A program made the translations under genes and the position numbers. 64,000 nucleotides of DNA. It comes from Syntrophorhabdaceae bacterium. GTDB taxonomy: Bacteria > Desulfobacterota > Syntrophorhabdia > Syntrophorhabdales > Syntrophorhabdaceae. The stretch covers positions 45,151-109,150 of the forward strand of contig JAQVWF010000006.1 of assembly GCA_028698615.1 (NCBI GenBank), read 5' to 3'. Within the stretch, counting starts at the first letter, position 1, and each line of letters opens with the position of its first letter. This document shows, piece after piece, positions 16,838 to 25,426 of the stretch. The notes under the pieces were generated by a model. The model was not told the origin of the DNA. It saw only the letters and a program-made list of their open reading frames with translations, and made no database searches.

Positions 16838-17830
16838 TTAAATATTCAACGGGTTGTGTACCGCCTGCGGGGGGTGCTTGCGGGCGGCCTTTCTGAGCCG
16901 TTCCATGACTGCCCGGCCAATGCCCCTTTCCGGCAGTTTTTCGGCATAGATGACGTCCACATCATCACTGTCCAGCTCGATAAGAGCGGAAAAAAAATTG
17001 GATGCCGCTTCTCTGAGGTCGCCCGACGGCGAAAGGACCCTCACGTGTTTTGACCTTACCGGTTCCGCTGGCTCTTGAAACGCGAGATAGGACGATGCCT
17101 CGTGCCCGATGTCAGAAGGGCCGTTGACAAGCCGCAGCGGTTTCGTGGGGGCATAGTGATAAGGAAGCTCCCCCGGGGATTCACAGGTTCCGGGGGCCGT
17201 CTTGTCTTCAATTATGCGCACGTGTTCCGACAGTTCCTCAATGCTTATGGCGCCATGGCGGTGAACGAATACCCCTTTTTCCCGGAAGGATATGATGGTC
17301 GACTCTATCCCGTATGCGGAATCCCCCCCATCGAGAACAAGGGGCACCCGGTCCGCGAAGGACCTGGCAACATGGCGCACCCGGGTGGGGCTCATGTAGC
17401 CGAAAGGATTGGCACTCGGTGCCGCGATGGGTTTTTGAAGGGCGCCGATGAGCGCCAGCGCCACGGGATGTGAAGGCACACGGATTCCGACCGTGGGAAG
17501 ACCGGCGGTGACAATGTCGGGAATGGATGGGTTTTTCCTGAGGATCATGGTGAGGGGACCGGGCCAGAATATCTTCATAAGCCGTCTGGCGTCCCCGGGG
17601 ACATCGCTCACGTAGTCCTTCAGCCGCTGTGGTCCGTCAAGGTGCACTATAAGGGGATCGAAGTGGGGCCTCTGCTTGACCTCGAAGATCTTTGCGACGG
17701 CATAAGGGTTCTGGGCGAGAGCGCCGAGGCCGTACACGGTCTCCGTGGGAAAGGCAACGATACCTCCCGCCTCGAGGATCTCCACCGCTTTGAGGATCGA
17801 TTCTTTTTCCTTCCCGTTGAGGATCTCCAT
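16838..17830 (-). CDS. tsaC: L-threonylcarbamoyladenylate synthase (Sua5/TsaC type)
   Basis: A 330-residue enzyme that makes threonylcarbamoyl-AMP from threonine, bicarbonate and ATP for the t6A37 modification of tRNA. The YrdC-like domain (about 8-200) shows GGIVAFPTETVYGLGA, KIFEVKQRP and a PSANPFGYMSPT loop. The remaining 130 residues match the extra Sua5 domain, so this is the long Sua5 form rather than short TsaC. Its product is the substrate modification for MtaB elsewhere in this window. It stands alone, about 80 bases downstream of tatA on the same strand. Confidence 0.93.
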   Translation of the reverse strand: MEILNGKEKESILKAVEILEAGGIVAFPTETVYGLGALAQNPYAVAKIFEVKQRPHFDPLIVHLDGPQRLKDYVSDVPGDARRLMKIFWPGPLTMILRKNPSIPDIVTAGLPTVGIRVPSHPVALALIGALQKPIAAPSANPFGYMSPTRVRHVARSFADRVPLVLDGGDSAYGIESTIISFREKGVFVHRHGAISIEELSEHVRIIEDKTAPGTCESPGELPYHYAPTKPLRLVNGPSDIGHEASSYLAFQEPAEPVRSKHVRVLSPSGDLREAASNFFSALIELDSDDVDVIYAEKLPERGIGRAVMERLRKAARKHPPQAVHNPLNI

Positions 17831-17913
17831 GGGTTTTCTCGGCTCAGTCGGCTAAAAGAAGGCAGGGCCTGATGGCTGTCTGTTCATGACGTTGCGGAAG
17901 GTATGGAGGGGTT

Positions 17914-18132
17914 TCACTTCGGTTCGTTCGGTTTCTGAGAGGCTTTGTCCTTTTCCTGTCGTTCCTTTTGTTCCGGTGTGACATCAATGGAATCGGGCTC
18001 ATTTACGGATTTTTTGAAGCCTTTGATACCTTTCCCTATCGCCCCACCTATCTCCGAGATCCTGCCGGCGCCGAAAATGAGTACGACGATGACAAGTATT
18101 ATGATCAGTTCCGGCATTCCGAGGCCAAACAT
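17914..18132 (-). CDS. tatA: twin-arginine translocase subunit TatA/E
   Basis: A 72-residue Tat component with one transmembrane helix ([20 protein letters not shown]), the FG hinge and the amphipathic helix [15 protein letters not shown], then a charged tail. It exports folded proteins with the Tat pore. A strong AAAAGGAGG ribosome site and a TATAAT promoter precede it. tatB and tatC are not adjacent, so it is a single-gene locus. Confidence 0.94.
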   Translation of the reverse strand: MFGLGMPELIIILVIVVLIFGAGRISEIGGAIGKGIKGFKKSVNEPDSIDVTPEQKERQEKDKASQKPNEPK

Positions 18133-18161
18133 TCCTTCCTCCTTTTGATTATGTCCTCCAA

Positions 18162-18190
18162 ATTATAATAGGAAACAATTAAAATGTATA
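18162..18190 (-). promoter_or_regulatory. sigma-70 promoter for tatA
   Basis: TATACA (18185-18190), a 17-base spacer and a perfect TATAAT (18162-18167) on the minus strand, with transcription predicted to begin about 25 bases before the tatA ATG. Confidence 0.65.
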
Positions 18191-18230
18191 GCTTTTTGTC
18201 GGTTTTTTAGTGGAAATGAAAGTCCTTTTC

Positions 18231-18239
18231 TGATACTAT
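18231..18239 (+). promoter_or_regulatory. extended -10 promoter for tRNA-Glu
   Basis: TGATACTAT carries the TGn extension and a TACTAT -10 box 12 bases before the mature tRNA start. A weak TGGAAA sits 17 bases upstream as a possible -35. Confidence 0.5.
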
Positions 18240-18250
18240 TCATGCTTGGC

Positions 18251-18323
18251 GGTCCCATCGTCTAGCGGCCCAGGACGTCGGCCTCTCACGCCGAAAACAC
18301 GAGTTCGATTCTCGTTGGGACCA
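18251..18323 (+). tRNA. tRNA-Glu (anticodon CTC)
   Basis: The acceptor arm GGTCCCA pairs with TGGGACC, the D arm reads TCTAGCGGCCCAGGA as usual for tRNA-Glu, the anticodon stem CGGC/GCCG closes the loop CTCTCAC, and the T arm is ACGAGTTCGATTCTCGT. The discriminator is A at 18323 and CCA is not fully encoded. Family B repeat sequence follows 11 bases later. Confidence 0.93.
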
Positions 18324-18334
18324 CATTAAGAACC

Positions 18335-18363
18335 GTTCCAAGTTTCAGGCTCCAAAGTTCCGG
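18335..18363. repeat. family B repeat after tRNA-Glu
   Basis: GTTCCAAGTTTCAGGCTCC (18335-18353) followed by AAAGTTCCGG matches the family B core with a few changes. It lies between the tRNA and the end of rdgB. Confidence 0.6.
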
Positions 18364-18427
18364 AGTTTCCAGGAAAACACCTCCTGCTGCCTATGCGTCC
18401 TGTAGGTCCTATCAAGACCCTGACCCC

Positions 18428-19012
18428 TCACCCATTCCCGACGAAGTTCTTGAGTGCTGCTATCGCGCGGCCGCGATGGCTCAGGGTGTTTTTCTCTTCC
18501 GTGGAGAGTTCAGCCAGGTATTTGCCGAGTTCCGGGGAATAGAAGACGGGATCGTATCCGAAGCCGCCCGAACCATGTTCGCCGAGACCAATGTATCCTT
18601 TGAGTTCTCCGTAGAAAACGTAGCAGCGGTCCTTCTGCGGCAGGTACAAAGCCACATACGCCTTGAAGGTTGCCTTGCGGTCCTCCCAGGGTACACCGTT
18701 GAGCTCGCCGAGAAGACGTCTTATGCGTTCTTCATCGTTCCTGCCGTATCGGGAGGAATGGACGCCGGGCCTTCCGCCGAGAGCGGCGACCTCCAGGCCG
18801 GAATCATCGGCAAGGGCGGGCATGCCGAAATGCTCCCCGACCTTGCGCGCCTTTTTCATCGCATTGTCAGCGTAATGGGGGCTGTCCTCATCGACAACGA
18901 TGGCGTCCTCAAAATCGAGGAGGGAATAGGCGTGAGTGAATTGGCCCGATATGAGGTCCCGGATCTCTCCGAACTTGCCCCTGTTCGTCGTCGCGATGAT
19001 GACGTTTGTCAT
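18428..19012 (-). CDS. rdgB: XTP/dITP diphosphatase (RdgB/Ham1 family)
   Basis: A 194-residue house-cleaning enzyme that hydrolyses non-canonical purine triphosphates such as dITP and XTP. Family motifs are [13 protein letters not shown] at the start, LADDSGLEV (about 67-75), [10 protein letters not shown] and the C-terminal SHRGRAI. It overlaps the end of rph by four bases, a very common pairing. The gene is full length. Confidence 0.95.
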   Translation of the reverse strand: MTNVIIATTNRGKFGEIRDLISGQFTHAYSLLDFEDAIVVDEDSPHYADNAMKKARKVGEHFGMPALADDSGLEVAALGGRPGVHSSRYGRNDEERIRRLLGELNGVPWEDRKATFKAYVALYLPQKDRCYVFYGELKGYIGLGEHGSGGFGYDPVFYSPELGKYLAELSTEEKNTLSHRGRAIAALKNFVGNG

Positions 19013-19737
19013 AGGGGGAAGAGGGGGCCGAGGGTCGCTTTCTGCTGCGTTGTGATCTCACCTATGCCTTTCAGGGCGTACTGGTACATGATGTCGAACT
19101 GTTCCTTGGTAAAAGGTTTCTTCTCCGCGGTGCCCTGGACCTCGATGAGCTGTCCCTTGCCTGTCATGACGAAGTTCATGTCCACCTCGGCCTTCGAATC
19201 TTCTTCGTAGGACAGATCGAGGGCGATGTCGCCGCTGACAATGCCGACGCTGATGGCCGCGACGCTGTCCCGCAGGGGGACCTTGTCGATCATACCCCGT
19301 CTTTTCATACCCCACAGGGCCTCAACGAGGGCGACGTAGCCGCCGGTGATGCTTGCGGTTCTCGTTCCGCCGTCCGCCTGGATCACATCGCAGTCGACCC
19401 AGATGGTCCTCTCGCCGATGATATCGAGATTGACTATGGCCCGAAGCGCCCTTCCAATGAGGCGCTGGATCTCGTGCGTTCTGCCGCCGATACGCCCGGA
19501 AACGGATTCACGCATGGACCTGTTGTGGGTGGCCCGGGGGAGCATGGAATACTCGGCGGTCAGCCAGCCCTTGCCGCTGTTCTTCAGGAAAGGGGGGACC
19601 TTCTCTTCCACGCTGACGCCGCAAATAACCTTTGTACCGCCCATCTCAACGAGCACGGAGCCCTCGGGATACCGCAGGAAGCTCTTTTCGATCCTAAGGT
19701 GACGTATTTCGTCGCTCGCCCTTGAATTCTCTCTCAT
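19009..19737 (-). CDS. rph: ribonuclease PH
   Basis: A 242-residue phosphorolytic 3' exoribonuclease that trims tRNA 3' ends. The start [12 protein letters not shown] agrees with the family's R-x-D/E opening, and [33 protein letters not shown] and [14 protein letters not shown] are complete. The first 44 bases overlap the end of the upstream exported-protein gene; the family start argues that this overlap is real. rdgB follows with a four-base overlap. Confidence 0.96.
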   Translation of the reverse strand: MRENSRASDEIRHLRIEKSFLRYPEGSVLVEMGGTKVICGVSVEEKVPPFLKNSGKGWLTAEYSMLPRATHNRSMRESVSGRIGGRTHEIQRLIGRALRAIVNLDIIGERTIWVDCDVIQADGGTRTASITGGYVALVEALWGMKRRGMIDKVPLRDSVAAISVGIVSGDIALDLSYEEDSKAEVDMNFVMTGKGQLIEVQGTAEKKPFTKEQFDIMYQYALKGIGEITTQQKATLGPLFPL

Positions 19738-20284
19738 CTTTACCTCTTTTCATATAGTTCAGCATACCTTCATACAATTTGTCGAAGGCATCGCCAGGTT
19801 TATTCTTCTGAACCTCAAGCCTTACAAAGACGCCCGGCATATCTATCCCGAGAAACATGAAAAGAGGGATAGGCTTGACCTTCTTCCCGAACGGGGCGGC
19901 GATGGACGACGCGAGGCTTCCCGACCGGGCGGCGTGCGAGCCCGGCACTTCATCGGCATTCAATATAAGGCCCTCTCCTTTTTTCGCGTTGCTCACGGCG
20001 ACGAAGGCGTCGGTGTGGTCCGACGGCACCAGTTCGACTGCAAGCATGAAGAGAGCCCTTTCCCTATTTACCTTGTTGGCCGTCTCGACCTGCTTTTCCA
20101 TCGACCCGGGGGAGTTATAGACGGTCATCGTAAGCCCCTTGTCGGCCAGGTATTTTTTAAAGACATTCCACATGGCGTCGTCGTGGACACCCGCACGAGA
20201 GAGGACAATGTGTTCCGCCCCGCACAGGGATGGTGCACATGTCAGCAGAAAAAATGCGGTGAGACACAGGAGGACTTTGCCCAT
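19694..20284 (-). CDS. exported protein, possibly a decayed amidase-like fold
   Basis: A predicted 196-residue secreted protein. [25 protein letters not shown] is a signal peptide, and the ATG at 20284 opens it; codons further upstream belong to the trxB gene on the same strand. The body has [37 protein letters not shown] and [15 protein letters not shown]. This layout vaguely recalls N-acetylmuramoyl-L-alanine amidases, but the zinc-ligand motif at the start of that fold is missing. I do not assign an activity. It overlaps rph by 44 bases. Confidence 0.6.
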   Translation of the reverse strand: MGKVLLCLTAFFLLTCAPSLCGAEHIVLSRAGVHDDAMWNVFKKYLADKGLTMTVYNSPGSMEKQVETANKVNRERALFMLAVELVPSDHTDAFVAVSNAKKGEGLILNADEVPGSHAARSGSLASSIAAPFGKKVKPIPLFMFLGIDMPGVFVRLEVQKNKPGDAFDKLYEGMLNYMKRGKDEREFKGERRNTSP

Positions 20285-20324
20285 AGGTGACGACTGCGCT
20301 CCTGTCCTGTGTGAATACACGGGT

Positions 20325-21254
20325 TTAACGGTGTGCTCCAAGGATATACCTTTCCAGGCCGACCGCCGCTGTCGCCCCGTCGCCGACCGCCGTGGAAACC
20401 TGGCGAAGCGTCTTCTTGCGGATGTCTCCCGCAGCATAAAGCCCGGGGGTTGCGGTGGCGAGCCCTTCGTCGGTGATGATGAAGCCCGCGGGGTCGCGTT
20501 CGACCAGGTCTCCGAGAAAACCTGTATTGGCGCGGCTGCCGACGTAGACAAAGACGCCGCTTACCTGCAGATCTCCGCGCCGGCCTGTTTTCGTATCCTC
20601 AATGACAAGGCATTCCACCTGGTCCTTGCCGGTGATCTGGAGGGGACGACTGTTCCAGAGGAACTCCATTTTCGGGTTCCGAAAGGCGCGTTCCTGGAGG
20701 ATCTTTTGCGCCCTCAGGGCGTCCCTGCGATGTACCACGTATACTTTCCTGACGATATTGGCGAGCGACAGGGCCTCTTCGATGGCCGAATCGCCGCCGC
20801 CGATGACGGCGACATCGAGATCCTTGAAGAACATGCCGTCGCAGGTGGCGCAGTAGGAGATGCCCCTGCCGAGGAGTTCTTTCTCGCCGGGGATCCCCAT
20901 CTTCACCGGTTCGGTTCCGCTGGCTACGACGACCCCACCGGCTTCGATCGTCGCATCATTCACAGTCACGGTGAAGCGCGTTCCCTCGCGCGTCAGGCTG
21001 TGGACCTCGGCAAACTCCCTGATGGGAAGGTCGAAGGCCTTTGCGTGGGCGGTGAACCTTTCCATCAGTTCCCTGCCCGATATTCCCTCGGGAAACCCCG
21101 GATAGTTCTCCACGCGACCCGTGTTGAGAGGCGCGCCGCCGGGAAGGACCTTTTCGAGAAGGAGCGTCTTGATCCCGCCGCGCATAAGGTAGAGTCCGGC
21201 CGTCAGACCCGCGGGGCCGCCGCCGATGACTATAGCTTCATACTGCTCCGACAT
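20325..21254 (-). CDS. trxB: thioredoxin reductase
   Basis: A 309-residue FAD/NAD(P)H disulfide oxidoreductase that reduces thioredoxin. It has the FAD loop IGGGPAGLTAGLY (about 10-22), the redox pair C135-C138 in YCATCDG, a second dinucleotide loop VIGGGDSAIEEA (about 154) and the FAD-binding AAGDIRKKTLRQV ending. An AGGAGG ribosome site lies nine bases before the ATG. No thioredoxin gene is beside it. Confidence 0.96.
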   Translation of the reverse strand: MSEQYEAIVIGGGPAGLTAGLYLMRGGIKTLLLEKVLPGGAPLNTGRVENYPGFPEGISGRELMERFTAHAKAFDLPIREFAEVHSLTREGTRFTVTVNDATIEAGGVVVASGTEPVKMGIPGEKELLGRGISYCATCDGMFFKDLDVAVIGGGDSAIEEALSLANIVRKVYVVHRRDALRAQKILQERAFRNPKMEFLWNSRPLQITGKDQVECLVIEDTKTGRRGDLQVSGVFVYVGSRANTGFLGDLVERDPAGFIITDEGLATATPGLYAAGDIRKKTLRQVSTAVGDGATAAVGLERYILGAHR

Positions 21255-21341
21255 GCCCGAAAACCTCCTGAAATAATTGCCTCTCCAAGCTTACGCGGCT
21301 GCCTGGCGTGTTTTTCATTGTAAGGAATCCACCGGTAATAT

Positions 21342-22070
21342 TCAACGTAATTTTCTTTTTCCCGTGCACTCCGTTGTGCAGTTCCTGCACATGAGGGCGG
21401 CATTGTGCGTTTCATAGAATCGCTCGGGAAACCGGTAATACAGATACTCCCATTGAATGACGATGATGATGGAAAGGGCGACGATGGACCACGTCCAGAA
21501 GGACTGTATGAAGATAAGGGGAGAAAAAGCCATGATGTAACCCCAGTTGTTGATGCGGCAGGTGCTGCAGCATTTGCCCTGCGCCAGCCACTTGAAAGGG
21601 CAGAAAACACTGACACAGAACTGGTCCATGAAGACGAAAAAGAGAACGATGATGTAGATCCAGGTGTCGCTGAGCATGCCCACCATGCGCCAGAGGGAGA
21701 TATCGGCGAGCAGCAGGAGCCAGTAAAAGGCTGATTTCAGGGCGCCCCGGTCGGTCTTTGCTTTCAGGGAACGGAGCTTTTCATCTCGCGCGGGCGTGAT
21801 GCCCCCGGCTTCCCGGTAGAACCGGCCGAAGACCTTCCGGGAGGAGATCTTCTTGTTGAACCGGGGGACCATGCGCTTGATTAGTATGAACACGGTCAGC
21901 GCCCACAGGACGTGATAGACCTTCACGGGGCCGAGGACGGCAAAGGTGAAGAACACCGTCAGGACGTCGGAGCGAAACATGGCGATAAGACCCACGATGA
22001 CGACGAGGCCGGCCTTCACCCAGAAAGCCCTGCGTCCCGGCATGCCCTGTTCTTCGCCGCGGTTCTTCAC
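21342..22070 (-). CDS. cysteine-rich integral membrane protein of unknown function
   Basis: A 242-residue protein with about six hydrophobic segments, near residues 15-32, 36-60, 113-128, 134-155, 180-195 and 197-212. Two cysteine groups stand out: CPFKWLAQGKCCSTCR between the fourth and fifth segments (about 161-176), and CRNCTTEC close to the C-terminus (about 228-235). They could hold a metal or iron-sulfur cluster near the membrane, but I do not recognise the family. The GTG at 22070 lacks a clear ribosome site; the ATG at 22043 is an alternative. It lies upstream of trxB on the same strand. Confidence 0.75.
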   Translation of the reverse strand: MKNRGEEQGMPGRRAFWVKAGLVVIVGLIAMFRSDVLTVFFTFAVLGPVKVYHVLWALTVFILIKRMVPRFNKKISSRKVFGRFYREAGGITPARDEKLRSLKAKTDRGALKSAFYWLLLLADISLWRMVGMLSDTWIYIIVLFFVFMDQFCVSVFCPFKWLAQGKCCSTCRINNWGYIMAFSPLIFIQSFWTWSIVALSIIIVIQWEYLYYRFPERFYETHNAALMCRNCTTECTGKRKLR

Positions 22071-22121
22071 GGGGCCGACCGGTTGCAGGCGTCTCCTGCA
22101 TGGTCACGTATGGGGGTCATC

Positions 22122-23264
22122 CTAACGGTCGGCCTCTTTCAATACCGCCGAGCTGCCGTTGCCGAGTATGAGGGTATACGGTCCTTGTCCGGCGTGGTAC
22201 ATGAACCTGATCTGGACGTAATACGTGCCCGCCGGCATGTTCGCCTCAATGAGGAAGTCCTTTCGGGTATCCTGTCCGTCGCGTGCGAGCCTGTTCCCTT
22301 TCGAATCCAGGAGGTCAGCCACAATGTCGAGGCCTCTCTGCGAAGCGATGCGCATTTTTCCGCCGGGGAAGTCGAAACGGAACGCATCGTAGTCCGACCG
22401 GTCGATGTAGGCATGCACCGTTGAATCGTAGGGGATGACCGTCGCATTGCCCGTGTACGCCGGGGCCTCTTTCACAAAGCCCGACCGGGGCGGCAGGGAA
22501 GCGTCCGGTTTGGGAGGAGGGGGCGCGACGGTGCCTGGTGCGGTGGTACCCGGGGTTTGGCCTGCGGTGGAGCCTGTTGGCGGCACCGGTGTCAGGGGAG
22601 GTTTTTTTGCGCCTGTCCGGTCGCCGGGGATATTGGTGAGAAGAAAGGGCGCCTTCCAGACGGTTCCCCGCGACCTGTTGGCCGACTTCGCAACCACATC
22701 GTCACCGTCCGCCGGATGCTTCAGCATTATCCGTGTGGACATGTCCGGTCTTCTGAAATTGACGATAATATAAAGGTTGTCGTGTTCACTCTGCGGTGCG
22801 ATGGTGATATTATGGCGGACAAGGTCGCATGAGGCCTGTTCACCCCGCCGTATGGGCCAGGGCTGCTGTGCCCGCGAGACGAACGAGCGCGTGAATCCGG
22901 TGGATGTCCCGTAGGAATGAGTGTCGGCGGTAAGAGGCGTATCGCCGGACAGGTAGATCAATATCGGTGCACGGTCGGGGGGTGCGGGGTGGCAATCGTA
23001 AAAGGTGTACTTTTGTCCCGGGGCCACCTGGAAGTGAAAGACCCTGACGTAATCGGGGAGCTTTTGGCTCTCAAAGGAGCAGTATCTGAGGATCTTCTTA
23101 TAGACCGTCTTCCTGTTGACGGCCTCGCCAGGTGCTTTTATCGTAAGCATTGTGTTGAGAGGCAACGCCTCGGCGGTTGTCTGGCCCCGAGCCGGAAATG
23201 AGTAAAATGAAAGACCGATGATCACGGCCAAAAGGAGCCAGGTGGAGCGCACTGTTTTTCTCAT
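22122..23264 (-). CDS. secreted protein with a C-terminal PPC-like beta domain
   Basis: A 380-residue exported protein. The ATG at 23264 has a near-perfect AAGGAGG and opens the signal peptide STWLLLAVIIGLSFYSFPARG. The N-terminal half (about 30-225) is not recognised and has five cysteines. A linker rich in Pro, Thr and Gly runs from about 228 to 275. The last 110 residues (YIDRSDYDAFRFDFPGG, MPAGTYYVQIRF, GPYTLIL) have the look of bacterial pre-peptidase C-terminal domains, which often end secreted proteins. No catalytic motif is visible. It may bind a surface ligand. Confidence 0.72.
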   Translation of the reverse strand: MRKTVRSTWLLLAVIIGLSFYSFPARGQTTAEALPLNTMLTIKAPGEAVNRKTVYKKILRYCSFESQKLPDYVRVFHFQVAPGQKYTFYDCHPAPPDRAPILIYLSGDTPLTADTHSYGTSTGFTRSFVSRAQQPWPIRRGEQASCDLVRHNITIAPQSEHDNLYIIVNFRRPDMSTRIMLKHPADGDDVVAKSANRSRGTVWKAPFLLTNIPGDRTGAKKPPLTPVPPTGSTAGQTPGTTAPGTVAPPPPKPDASLPPRSGFVKEAPAYTGNATVIPYDSTVHAYIDRSDYDAFRFDFPGGKMRIASQRGLDIVADLLDSKGNRLARDGQDTRKDFLIEANMPAGTYYVQIRFMYHAGQGPYTLILGNGSSAVLKEADR

Positions 23265-23360
23265 AGAAGAATACCTCCTTTCTTTCGGTTCAGGGAGTCT
23301 TATCAGGGACCATCCTGCCGCAAGGATAACCGGAGGGGGAATGAATGTCAACGGGATTGA

Positions 23361-23519
23361 GGACAATGGCCGATGACCAAATTACAGTGAGCAATGATGA
23401 AGACAATTACCAATTAACCAGTGACGAAACAGAAGAAAATGGCTGAATTCGTTATTGGAATATGATTGCCGGTCGTGTGAACCCGCCTGGTCATTTCAAT
23501 GGGATCATTGGTCGTTGTC
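23361..23519. repeat. family A degenerate inverted repeat
   Basis: GACAATGGCCGATGACC (23361-23377) faces GGATCATTGGTCGTTGTC (23502-23519), with several mismatches, and further scraps (CAATTACCAATTAACCAGTG, GGTCATTTCAATGGG) lie between. The element fills the gap between the secreted protein and tRNA-Gly, a gene-free stretch of about 260 bases. Confidence 0.6.
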
Positions 23520-23528
23520 TTTAAAAAA

Positions 23529-23604
23529 TGGAGCGGGAAACGGGGCTCGAACCCGCGGCATCAAGCTTGGGAAGCTTGCACTCTACCAGCTGAGTTATTC
23601 CCGC
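23529..23604 (-). tRNA. tRNA-Gly (anticodon CCC)
   Basis: On the minus strand the acceptor arm GCGGGAA pairs with TTCCCGC, followed by discriminator T and an encoded CCA. The anticodon stem CAAGC/GCTTG encloses TTCCCAA, so the anticodon is CCC for glycine. The D arm (AACTCAGCTGGTAGAGT) and T arm (GCGGGTTCGAGCCCCGT) are normal. Confidence 0.93.
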
Positions 23605-23658
23605 ACCGAGGATATAATTCTAAAAGAAAAGGGCATGGAAAGTAAAGAAAAGAAAGTT

Positions 23659-25209
23659 TCAATTTTTCCTGTTATACCCGAATCTTTCCTCGAAGACGGG
23701 GGCTACGAGGTTGTCGATGGGGGCGTGGTCGTCACGGATGACCATGGCATCCTTCCTGTTGATGAATTCATTCATAAGGTCTTCGGGTACGATGGAGGAC
23801 GTGGCGCGGGAACCGAGCCCGTCCTGGATAAATGACTGGAAGCTGGTGATATCGAAGTTGCCCTTGCCGGCAATGACGATGAAGGTGCTTATGCGGACCT
23901 TCCTGAAATTGGGGCTTACGGAGATGAGATAGACGTTGTTTTCCCCGAAGACCTTTCTCAATGTCTTTATATAGGAAGGCAGGAAGAGCCCCTTCTGAAA
24001 ATTGTCGATGATGTTGGACATGAGTATCGCCCCGGGGTTCATGATATCATTGATCTGCTGAAGGAACTCTCTTGTTGTGAGATGGTAGGGGATGGAGATG
24101 TCGTTGTAGGCATCGGTGAACACGAGGTCGTACTTCTCCTTGCAGTTCATGACGAACCACCTGCCGTCGGTATTGTAGCTCGTTATCTTCGTGTCTTTCG
24201 GCAGACCGAGATGGTCGTAAACGATCTTCGTCACCTCCGGGTCGATCTCGACGACATCTATCTTTGCCCTGGGGTAGGTGACCTCCATGTACCGGGGAAA
24301 GGTGTAACCGCCTCCGCCTATGGTAAGGCTCTTAAAGGGTGTCTCTTCGGTGAACTTCCACTTGAGGACGTCGGCATAGATGCGCTCGTATTCGTACTCG
24401 ATGTGTTTTGGGTCCTGGAGGTTCACGTAAGAATGTATGAGGTTGTCGAGGACCATCGCCACGAGTTCCGTCTTCTTGTCGGAACTCACCGTCTTTGACA
24501 GTTTTATCGTATAGTAGTCGCTTTCCCTGTAAAGGTAGGTTGTGCTGCTGGCCGGAATGGCATAGAGATGGGAATTGATGAAAAAGAGACAGGGAGCGGC
24601 AATGACAATGAATATGGCCATGCTCGCCTTCTTCCGGAAGATCGAGCCTGACAGCAGGGCCGCCAGAAGAAGTATGATGCCCATGGACAGGATGATCGTC
24701 CTCGTGCCCATCCAGGAGATGAGGAAAAAGCCCGTAACAAATGTGCCGATGATGGCACCGAGTGTCGAAATGGCGTAGATCTTGCCGATGACGTTCCCTG
24801 CGTTCTCGAGGTTTTTCAGCGTAAGCCTGACGACGACAGGTGAGATAGTGCCAAGGACACAGCCCGGGATGAAAAATATGATGGACGTGACGATGAAGAT
24901 CCGCATCATCAGGGAAACGGGGAACCGGTAAGCGGCGATGGCGTATGTAAGGGGAATGATCGTGAGCGCCATCGCGCCCGATATGAGGAGGAGCCACCCC
25001 AGGGTTTTCCTGGAGGGATACCTGTCGACGAGCTTGCCCCCGATAAAGGCGCCGATACTGATCCCGGCAAGGATGACACCAATGATGCTCGTCCACGTGT
25101 AGATCGAAACCCCGACAAAAGGCGCGAGGATGCGGCCCGCTACCATTTCGATCACAAGGGTGCAGAAACTCGCGATAAAGGTGATGATGTACGCCTCACG
25201 AAGATTCAT
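23659..25209 (-). CDS. membrane-anchored spermidine synthase-like protein
   Basis: A 516-residue fusion. The N-terminal half (about 1-225) has roughly seven transmembrane helices, beginning ITFIASFCTLVIEMVAGRILAP... in the style of polytopic spermidine-synthase-like proteins. The C-terminal half (about 260-500) is a Rossmann-fold aminopropyltransferase-like domain with LTIGGGGYTFPRYM, VEIDPEV and FTDAYNDISIPYHL. The second acidic residue typical of true polyamine synthases at the D-A/S-x-D site is only partly kept (DAYND). The substrate therefore may not be putrescine. It is the first gene left of a divergent gap with the response regulator. Confidence 0.85.
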   Translation of the reverse strand: MNLREAYIITFIASFCTLVIEMVAGRILAPFVGVSIYTWTSIIGVILAGISIGAFIGGKLVDRYPSRKTLGWLLLISGAMALTIIPLTYAIAAYRFPVSLMMRIFIVTSIIFFIPGCVLGTISPVVVRLTLKNLENAGNVIGKIYAISTLGAIIGTFVTGFFLISWMGTRTIILSMGIILLLAALLSGSIFRKKASMAIFIVIAAPCLFFINSHLYAIPASSTTYLYRESDYYTIKLSKTVSSDKKTELVAMVLDNLIHSYVNLQDPKHIEYEYERIYADVLKWKFTEETPFKSLTIGGGGYTFPRYMEVTYPRAKIDVVEIDPEVTKIVYDHLGLPKDTKITSYNTDGRWFVMNCKEKYDLVFTDAYNDISIPYHLTTREFLQQINDIMNPGAILMSNIIDNFQKGLFLPSYIKTLRKVFGENNVYLISVSPNFRKVRISTFIVIAGKGNFDITSFQSFIQDGLGSRATSSIVPEDLMNEFINRKDAMVIRDDHAPIDNLVAPVFEERFGYNRKN

Positions 25210-25426
25210 GGATGTGGACCTCCCTGTATCACTTTATGGGTTTGTCCTCTTTGTGTGGAAAATACCCCTTCCGATGGTCCCGGAAACCTTGAATACTTAA
25301 TAGTATCCCCCCTGTTTTGTCAAAGAAATTCACTAAAAAAGGGGTGACCGCCGGCAGGCCGCGACCCCGATGCCCTTTCATCCACACGGAAGAATTGTAC
25401 AACCGGCTTTTTTATACTATATTATT

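Noticed and set aside
20139..21323. Long plus-strand open frame opposite trxB
   Set aside because: The opposite strand encodes a complete thioredoxin reductase; the frame crosses its promoter region as well.
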